Positions 56,741-64,000 of a stretch of DNA of 64,000 nt are shown here, in pieces (positions within the stretch are counted from its first letter, which is position 1; each line of letters begins with the position of its first letter). The notes under the pieces are model-generated. The model searched no databases, was not told the DNA's origin, and saw only the letters and a list, made by a program, of their open reading frames with translations. The DNA comes from Rhynchospora pubera (taxonomy: Eukaryota; Streptophyta; Magnoliopsida; Poales; Cyperaceae), in NCBI GenBank assembly GCA_028095005.1, contig CM051459.1, positions 114,611,431 to 114,675,430 on the forward strand, in the 5' to 3' direction. The position numbers and the translations under genes were made by a program.

Positions 56741-59080
56741 TCTTAGCAAGCTCATTGGCCAACCCCTCAAAAGCACTGTCGTCTTCTTATTACTATTTTT
56801 TCTGGTCCTTCAAGTGGTACCATATCACTCTGTAATCTGTATTTAATAGAAAAAATAGCATTTGTAGGAATTGTACTAAAATTATGCAGTAAGACTTTTT
56901 GACCCTCTACTGTAAAGCAAGATAAACCTAACTATATCAAACACTATAAGGCATGTGATTCGCAAGAATACGTGCATATGTAAATGCGATCTATCAAGAG
57001 ATGATTGAAATCATAGGCTATCGCTTGTGTATAAGGGTAACTTAATAGAACAACCTAAAACTCCATGCTAAAATAATGGATAATTGAAATTATTAGCTAA
57101 CAGTCCAATTTTTTGGCTCATTTTTAGAAGGGATAATTTAATGTACCCAATATATAGTCGGTATCAATCCACAAAGAAGGAAAATATCTACTGAAAAACT
57201 GACAGGACAAAGAAAAGAAAAAACAATTCAGCTTGCCTATGGATGCATTTTCTGGCACAGCAGCTCCGACAACCCTTAATTTGTTAATGTTGAGATATTT
57301 TAAAACCAAGTAATGCACAGAACATTAAACCTTTATTTGCTGGATTAGTTAGTTATACCGTTGATTTCAATCATTGTATTTTATCTAAGAATTTGTCAAT
57401 ATAAATGAATCACCTTTGTGCAGGACCAAGGTCATTCTTATCTTTTGTGAGAGTATTAGCTGGCAATGCATCAGCGCGCGAGATAGTGTTTGTTCTCATA
57501 GTTTATAGACTCCGTTTGGAATAATAACGATGAGAAAGGTCTTGCCAATTATTGCCAGGATATCTGCTGGTGCATCATACTACGTAATCTCCTTGTTTTT
57601 TGACCAAAGCGGCAGCATCTTTGCAAACGATCATTGCCGCAACTCTGCCAAGTGCATTTATACCAGCAGTGCCAGTACTGTATCTGACTCAGAGCTCAAG
57701 CTTGTGGCTGAGGTTATAAGGTCATAGCATAAGATATATAACGTTCTGCAACAAATCAGTTTGTATATCAGAGTGTGAGAAATTTTGTACCAATAAGCAA
57801 AGTCTTGTCTAGGCATGTTGCATTTAGGGTATTTTGGTGCAGCGTATACATCCTCAAGTCTACTAGCACATTTCTTACATGCTTCATAGAAACAATTCGT
57901 ACCTAGTTTTCAGATCGATTATACAGGCAATGCATTGTTACGGAGTACTCTGTATTGAAATTGGTAGTTAGCAATGGCAATTTGTATGAAGCAAAAGAGA
58001 GAGCTCAGGTAAAAATAAATAATACATTTATATATATATTTAATGTGCATAACTTACAGAATGAGCATCCACAGGAACTGCGAGGAATTCTGAGATGGTG
58101 ACCCGCTCAGGCTACAACTGTTGAGGATGGACAGCTTGGTTCTTAGCTGGAACCCCATTCATATGGCGCTCTGTATCAAGCAATATAGGCGGCAAATTTT
58201 TTGGGAGGATGCAGAAAGAAAAAAGGCATGACTGAAATGAATAAACTACAGAGCACAGGAGATGCCGAGCAATGCTATTATAAGTTTCAATACGATATTA
58301 CCATCATTGTCAGTGTCATTGTGGCCACGATCAGCAGCATCATGATGGTTAGCATGATAAGTATGATGACTATCAGCATTGCCAGAGTTCATTGCAAGCA
58401 GGGAGAAATATACTAACACGATTGTAAAATAACCAAATGAAAAACCGGGTCTAAATATAACATTTGGCCAACAATGGAGGTTTTTCCTCGTTTTTTTTTG
58501 TCGTTTTTCTGGCCATAACTCATGGACAACTGAAAAGAGGAACATCATAGACTGGAGCAAACAAAATGTTTCAACTATAGATGCTTGAATAGGCAAATAA
58601 AAAAGGAGCGGAAAAGAAGAAAAATGCAAGACATCAAAGATTTTTCACATACTTGAGAAAAATCTATCGAATAGCAAAGAGAACAACGCAGCACAAATCT
58701 GAAGCCTTGCAAAGAGAAAAAAGAAGGGAAGAAAAGATAGAAAGGGGGCGGAAAAAAATGGGGGAAATAAGAAAAAAATATCAAATAATAGAACATAAAA
58801 GAAAAAAAAATGAAGATCAAAACAGTAACAACAAATTTGCCTAAGAAGATAGCTCAAAATTGTATCATACAGTATGAGGTTTTAGTTCTTACTGTAGGCA
58901 CTACACAGTTCTCTAATGAAAAAATCGAAAGGAAAAGGCACAAAGAAGAATGTTTGTACTTTAATTGCCTGTAGTTTCGACTCATTCCTCAGATCTGTGC
59001 TTTGATCCATTCCCAATCCTTCGACGCAGACGAATACTTAGGGTTTCCCTTGAAAACGCGAATCAAAACATCGGCACTGG
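56741..59080 (-). other. Unrecognised possible minus-strand transcription unit, copy B with its 5' side
   Basis: Contains the same short protein-like minus-strand frames as 41215-42812, but here the sequence continues rightward beyond the duplication edge (58343). It includes an AMNSGNADSHHTYHANHHD segment (about 58330-58390) that spans the edge, and a possible first exon MDQSTDLRNESKLQAIK starting at about 59010 with a GTACAA donor-like site. I could not join these into one gene and recognise no family. It may be a gene, a long non-coding RNA or chance. Confidence 0.25.
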
Positions 59081-59125
59081 TTCGAGGGATGAAGAGAGGA
59101 GGGATTGAGGGAGAGTCAGGTATGA

Positions 59126-59126
59126 A

Positions 59127-59181
<55 letters not shown>

Positions 59182-59232
59182 GGGGTACGGAGAAAGAGGG
59201 AGAAGACTCTCTCGGATGAAGAAATAGGGATT

Positions 59233-59262
<30 letters not shown>
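59126..59262. repeat. (GA)n microsatellites
   Basis: A long (GA)n run at about 59128-59178 and a shorter one at 59233-59260, within a purine-rich stretch. Repetitive Arg/Glu or Ser/Leu frames here are artefacts. On the minus strand this would be a CT-rich leader. Confidence 0.9.
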
Positions 59263-59263
<1 letters not shown>

Positions 59264-59340
59264 ATCCAGGGAAGGGGCGAGTATGGAGAAGGAGAAGTTT
59301 CTCTAGAGTCTTCATTGAAGTGATTTGATGTGGCACATAC

Positions 59341-59586
59341 CTGAATGGATCAGAGAAGGCGCGTTGTAGAGGGAAGCATCACGGAAGCGAGCGAGGGAGA
59401 GGATGACAGAAAATCTAAGGCAGAAACACGAAATGGAGAGCGGTGATCTGGTGCGACGAATGTCTGAATGGAGTTGAGAGAAGGCGCGTTGTAGAGAGAA
59501 GCATCACGAAAGAGATTGAGGGAGAAAATGATAGAAAATCTAAGGCAGAAATGCGAAGTGGAGAGGGATGGCGAGGATGAAATCCA
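59341..59586. repeat. Tandem duplication, ~123-bp unit, two copies
   Basis: 59341-59463 and 59464-59586 align: CTGAATGGA, then GAGAAGGCGCGTTGTAGAG, AGCATCACG, AGAAAATCTAAGGCAGAAA. Copies differ by a few substitutions and small indels. Confidence 0.85.
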
Positions 59587-60238
59587 TCGCAGCGACACGA
59601 AAATCGGACGGCTCAGATAGGCCTGCAGGTTACTGTAGATTGAGCCACTCAACTATGAATTGTTTGAAGAAATTAAAGAAATGAAATAAACGCACTAAAA
59701 ATCTAATTAATTATGTTAGATTATTCATGGTATATAGATAGGCTAACGAGCCTATATCTAGCAGACCGCTTTAGGACCGAACAAACCACCGAACAGACCG
59801 CTTAAGGATCATGTATGTTGGACCGTTATAGGACTCAACGGGTCGATTAGACTAGTTCCATAATAGAAAATAATCTAACTTGTGGGCTAATCCTACTTGG
59901 TGATCAAGATATTGTGTAATATGGTAATAGACTAAACGTGGTTATGAAGAAATGACAGATTTTTGTGCATTACATGTATTGCCTTCTATGGATGCCTATA
60001 TTTGGAAATAATTCATATATATTTTGTGATGAACAAAATATGATATCGTGTGAAGGCCAAAAACTCTCGACTACTCTCTATATAAAGGGGTCGGTCCTTA
60101 AGGGACAAGACAACCACGAGTTTGACTGCATACATGCGTTGATAGAAACGTCTTTGTTCCTCTTCCATCAATTAGAGAGAGTGCATTTTCTCTAGACAAA
60201 GAGCATCAAAGGATGTATCTTATACTATTGAAAGACAT
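59587..60238. other. Intergenic; TATATAAAGGGG-type promoter-like site
   Basis: CTCTATATAAAGGGG at 60076-60090 resembles a plant TATA box and the stretch around it has an LTR-like flavour, but no second LTR, primer-binding site or gene is visible. Confidence 0.35.
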
Positions 60239-61148
60239 CACTACGCGAAATTTCGACTTCTGTAACTGTTAATAAAAGACATTTGTAATGGTACACGAAA
60301 CGTTACTGTAGCGCCCGTTACAGAATGTGTAATAACCGTTACAGTAGCCCCCTCTTCTGTAACAGTTATTATCTAATAACCGTTATGGTATTATGCAAGG
60401 GAAATCTGTTACAGTTTTTTGGAGAACATGTGTAACGGTTATGTGTAACATGTGTAACGGTCATTATCTAATAACCGTTATGGTATTGTGGACGAAACAG
60501 GTACGGTATTTGGAGAACATCTGTAACGGTTAATACCTAATAACCGTTACAGAAGACTGGCTTCTGTAACGGTTATTAAGTAATAACCGTTACAGATAAT
60601 GTTTATAAAAAAAATGAAATTATAATATTTTGTAACGATTATTCCTTAATAACCGTTACAATTTTTTTTTTTTTGGGATTCGCCTGTTTGATTGGCTAGC
60701 CCAATTTGCTAGCCGAATTGGTACCCAATTTACATTAGATAACAAATGCAGCACACACATATATATATATATATATAGTTTAGCTACGGTGAGTCGCGAC
60801 CAAAACTCCTAGATCTAGATCAAAATGATCGATCCAAACCGTCCAATATGATCTCTCTATTGAAATCTCCGTGCAAACCAAATTTTTTTTTTTTTCGAAA
60901 TTTTTAAGTATTTTTTTCGAATTTTTAAAAACTGATGTTTTTGAATGGTTCAGAACCAATTAGATTAACGATTTTCTAAAATTTAAAAAAAATACTTAAA
61001 AAATTCGAAAAAATGAAAAATTTGGTCTACATGGAGATTTCAATAGGGAGATTATATTGGACGGTTTGGATCGGCCAATTTGATCTAGATCTAAGAATTT
61101 TGGCCGCGACTCACCGGAGGGTCCGTGAGTCGTGACTCACCATAGCTA

Positions 61149-61189
<41 letters not shown>

Positions 61190-61302
61190 AAAGCACACAT
61201 ATATCAAACATATATAATCATGCATATCACACAAACAATAAACAAAGTATTTATATATATCACAAGTATCATATCAAACATGCAAGTCATCAAATAACAC
61301 AT
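60239..61302 (-). mobile_element. End of a second CACTA family (TAACGGTTATTA subterminal repeats)
   Basis: Starts CACTACGCGAAATTTCGAC at 60239, then carries at least eight copies of GTAACGGTTATTA / TAATAACCGTTAC in both orientations (60258-60660). These are followed by a GGCTAGCCCAATTTGCTAGCC hairpin (60697-60716) like the one near the 3' ends of the other CACTA elements, so this is probably a 3' end in minus orientation. The rest is occupied by a foldback MITE, and a different CACTA element begins at 61303, apparently inserted into this one. The other end is outside the window. Confidence 0.72.
60778..61151. mobile_element. Foldback MITE in a TA tract, second family member
   Basis: GTTTAGCTACGGTGAGTCGCG start with matching inverted end, about 150-170-bp arms, (TA)n on both sides. 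Same family as 2857-3227. Confidence 0.75.
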
Positions 61303-62018
61303 CACTACGACAAATAAAATTATTAGTACCGGTTTTTTTCCTATCATTAGTACCGGTTTTGCAGCGGTACTAATAATAGGGAGTACTAACAGCAACAAAA
61401 AATCGATACTAATGAGACGGTAGTAGAGGAGGAAGGAAACCATATTAGTACCGGTTTTTTATAAAAAACCGGTACTAAAAATAATACATTTAGTATCGGT
61501 TTTTTATAAAAAACCGGTACTAATTTTAAAAAAATAAACCGAAAAATCATTTAATTAATTTAAGAAAAAATAAAAAATTTTAATTCATTTAGTACCGGTT
61601 TTTTATAAAAAACCGGTACTAATTTAAAAAATAAATCGAAAAACTTTAAATTTTATTTCATTTAATTAATCTAAGAAAAAATCGAAAATTTTAAATAAAA
61701 TTAAATTTGTAAATTTTATTTCATATAATTAATTTTAGAAAAACCGAAAATTTTAATATTAGTACCGGTTTTTTTATAAAAAACCGGTATTAAGTTCAAA
61801 AAAAATTATTAAATCTGTTTTAGGGCTAGCCCCTTTTTGCTAGTTAATATTTATATATATCACACAATATAAAAAATCACATGCATCGATCACAAATAAT
61901 ATCAAATCACAATCAATATCAAATCACATGCATCGATCGCAAACATTTCCATATGAAATCATGCACATAGCTAGTTAATATTTTCATGCAAGCACAAATC
62001 ACACATAGTTAATTGTAT

Positions 62019-62372
62019 TCATTTACCACGACCTACAAGCGTAAGTAAATAACGAAACCATTCATTTATCGTGTCATTGATCTCTTTCTCACTATAATGC
62101 TTACCAATCGGTTGCAAAACCTGCATTTTGACATTTTATATAGTTAATAACCTATGAAAATTACTACTAAACCCTAATCATATACATAGTAAGATTAAAA
62201 TTTAATCCATACCGATGGGAGGTCCTCATGTAGCGTACAGTGATCAAGGATCTTGCGTAGGTTTACCATCGCATAAAAGCCGCAATGTGTATTGTTTGGT
62301 TGTCGTGGACTCTACAATTTCAAAACTAATACAATTAAGTTTAAATTCAATAAATTCCAAATGAAATGACGA

Positions 62373-62420
<48 letters not shown>

Positions 62421-64000
62421 TGCAAGTATGTACCGGAATCATTTGAACTTCAAAATTCGAAACATTCACCAATCTTGACAAAGCTCTGCAAAATAAAATA
62501 TATAATTATAAAAATTAGTTTCTAGATATTATTATATAACTAAATAGTGCATACACGTATTATATATATGTTAATATTATACTTACTTTTCGTAATTTCC
62601 TATAATTGTAGACTGGTAGGCTTCCTTAGATTGGAATGAATCTACTATCCACATCTTTCGTGTCGAGAGTTGAACTATAATAATCACAAAATGCAACCTG
62701 TAATTACATACATATATTTTTGTTGGTTAAATTAACAATAAACTGCAAATTCAAAATTATAATTAAAGTCAAAAGTAGAAATTTTATAACAAACCGATTA
62801 TGATGCACTAAAACATGATATGGTCCCTTTTTGCATACTTCTTCAAAAGATTGAATATGTAGCTTACAGTGCCGATTTGATTGTTCTCTACATCCGAACC
62901 CGAGCATCATTCCGGATCCCAAAATACCCACTTCTTCATCAAAGTCTCAGCACAATACTCCCTGCACCGCCTGCACTTGAACGTAGTTAGGACTAGAATA
63001 CTTACAAGACATATCATATAATTAATAATCAACTATTGCAAAGTTAGGAGCTAGAATACTTACAAGACCCAAACTTTAATCACTTGAACGTAAAGTTCCT
63101 CCCGATTTAAGACATGGCCGATATCTTCAAAATCAAGAAGGAATGTCTTGACATCTTGTAACTCGAAATCACTAGGAAGATTGCTGAATGCAGTGACTGA
63201 CACGTCGAACATTCTCATGTAGTTATGCATTTCTTTGGCGTAAGGCCCGATCTGTGTCAATTTTTCCTCGGAGACGTACGGATCGTGTAATTCAATTTCC
63301 TCCTCTGCAAAAAACTGATCCACGCTCGGTTCATCATCTTCGTCATTCTCTTGCGGCAACTGGTTTCCCTTATCTTGCGGATTAGTTTGTTTTGTTATTT
63401 GTCTCACTTGCTCCAAAACAACCAACATATTAGTCATGAAAATGATATTATTCACGCTCGTTTTTTACTAAATATATATAATTTACTAATACATACCAAT
63501 GTTGACATATCGTAATCCACAAGATGAATTGGCCATCTCATAAATGAACCCATCAGAACACCAAGCCGATCATCTCCGTTAGGAGGTGGGAAAGGTACAA
63601 TCGTGTGTCTCGCATTATCAAAAACTTCCAAAATTTGTACCTTCACTTCCCCTATACCCAATGGCTCTCCATGGACTGTATCACCATAAGTCTGTGCATG
63701 CACCATAACTCTAGCTACATACACAGGCGTACCGGACGTTCCTGGGAGGAGAATCAAAGCTTCGACAGGCGTCTGTATTTATTAGGAATATAAAAAATAA
63801 TAACAAATTTTCAAACCCTAAATATTATATGCGAGAAAAAATAATATATATCATTAGCTTGATAAAATTAATAACCTGAAAACTCGGATGAGGAATCGGA
63901 TGTGGTTGATTATTGCTACCCTGTGATATCATCAGCATAGCTTGTTGGTAAATTGGACCGTAGGTCTGCGGTGTCTGCACTTGACCTTCGCCTTGCGAAA
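62019..64000 (-). pseudogene. CACTA second gene, TNPA-like C-terminus plus Ulp1-like protease, nearly intact
   Basis: Visible exons on the minus strand: 64000-63871 (VQTPQTYGPIYQQAMLMISQ); 63772-63497 (TPVEALILLPGTSGTPVYVA, GDTVHGEPLGIGEVKVQ, MGSFMRWPIHLVDYD), a beta-rich TNP1/En/Spm-like domain; about 63408-63064 (acidic linker, then MHNYMRMFDVS); about 62961-62796 (KKWVFWDPE...); 62697-62587 (LHFVIIIVQLSTRKMWIVDS); about 62486-62434; about 62312-62213 (RQPNNTHCGFYAMVNLRK); and a last exon ending at 62019 (EINDTINEWFRYL). His (HF), Asp (VDS) and Cys (THCGFY) fit a C48/Ulp1 catalytic set. Damage: a TGA after WDPE and a 1-nt loss before HHNR. Ulp1 proteins cleave SUMO; the role in transposons is not established. 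Confidence 0.72.
62376..62414. repeat. (TA)n microsatellite in a CACTA intron
   Basis: About 19 TA units between two exon remnants of the minus-strand gene. Confidence 0.9.

Larger units (their letters stand above)
42813..58342. repeat. Tandem segmental duplication, copy B (15,530 bp)
   Basis: Direct repeat of 27293-42812. Differences noted: G27352/A42872, G28516/A44036, A29588/G45108, a 6-bp insertion near 53397, one A in a run near 56551, and a CAG trinucleotide near 58331. All other lines compared by eye agreed. Its right edge continues into unduplicated sequence at 58343. Confidence 0.95.
61303..64000 (-). mobile_element. Third CACTA element (minus orientation), cut by window end
   Basis: The terminus CACTACGACAAATAAAATTATTAG at 61303 is followed by TTAGTACCGGTTTTT palindromes (61320-61800), the same module as in the elements at 1 and 25314. 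The GGGCTAGCCCC...GCTAG hairpin (61816-61836) comes next, then, on the minus strand, the 3' half of the second gene. The left flank triplet is CAT; the other end is not in view. Confidence 0.85.

Noticed and set aside
58246..58629. 127-aa minus-strand frame with a hydrophobic start and a His-rich middle
   Set aside because: The first half is AT-rich non-coding composition; only the His/Asp-rich middle looks possibly coding and is noted under the unrecognised region.
58989..59336. Ser/Leu-rich and antisense Arg/Glu-rich frames
   Set aside because: Translation of GA/CT microsatellites.
60060..60238. Possible solo LTR or promoter around CTCTATATAAAGGGG
   Set aside because: No matching LTR, primer-binding site or target duplication could be found.
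1..64000. CRISPR arrays, operons, rRNA or tRNA genes
   Set aside because: No spacer-repeat arrays or complete cloverleaf genes; introns, poly(A) tails and plant-specific families show a plant nuclear genome. The only tRNA-like boxes belong to the SINE.

Overview
The window is a transposon-dense stretch of a flowering-plant nuclear genome. It is AT-rich, and its only confident host gene is an intronless AP2-B3 (RAV/TEM-type) transcription factor, a plant-specific family, present twice. Nearly everything else I can identify is a mobile element: three CACTA (En/Spm) elements of one family plus the end of a second CACTA family, a pol-less LTR retrotransposon, a MULE transposase fossil, a LINE 3' end, a SINE, and many MITEs or foldback elements, several with exact target-site duplications. 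I cannot name the species.

Layout. 1-1693 is the right-hand part of an internally deleted CACTA element. 1900-15930 is an old intergenic graveyard: a SINE carrying a hAT MITE, foldback elements, three more hAT MITEs of the same style, a LINE 3' end, a decayed MULE transposase, Tourist-like MITEs and a MULE-type MITE with a 9-bp target duplication. 16113-25301 is an LTR retrotransposon read on the minus strand, with two ~1.9-kb LTRs, one unfamiliar repeat-rich protein and no pol. 25314-35361 is a full-length but pseudogenised CACTA element with an ATA target duplication. It carries tnp2 and a Ptta/En/Spm-type second gene that ends in an Ulp1-like protease domain.

The dominant architectural event is a direct tandem duplication of about 15.5 kb. 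27293-42812 is repeated at 42813-58342, starting inside the CACTA transposase gene and including the RAV gene. I noted only three substitutions and three small indels between copies, so the duplication is either very recent or an assembly artefact.

After the duplication come a GA-rich, locally tandem-repeated tract (59100-59590), the end of a second CACTA family with TAACGGTTA-type subterminal repeats (from 60239), and, apparently nested in it, a third CACTA element in minus orientation (61303 to the window end). The gene of that third element is the best-preserved copy of the transposon-borne protease.

How the parts relate: none of the transposase genes seen is intact, so mobility of these copies would need proteins supplied from elsewhere. 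The two RAV copies have identical coding sequence and promoter-proximal DNA, so the expected consequence of the duplication is a dosage change of a repressor-type RAV factor.
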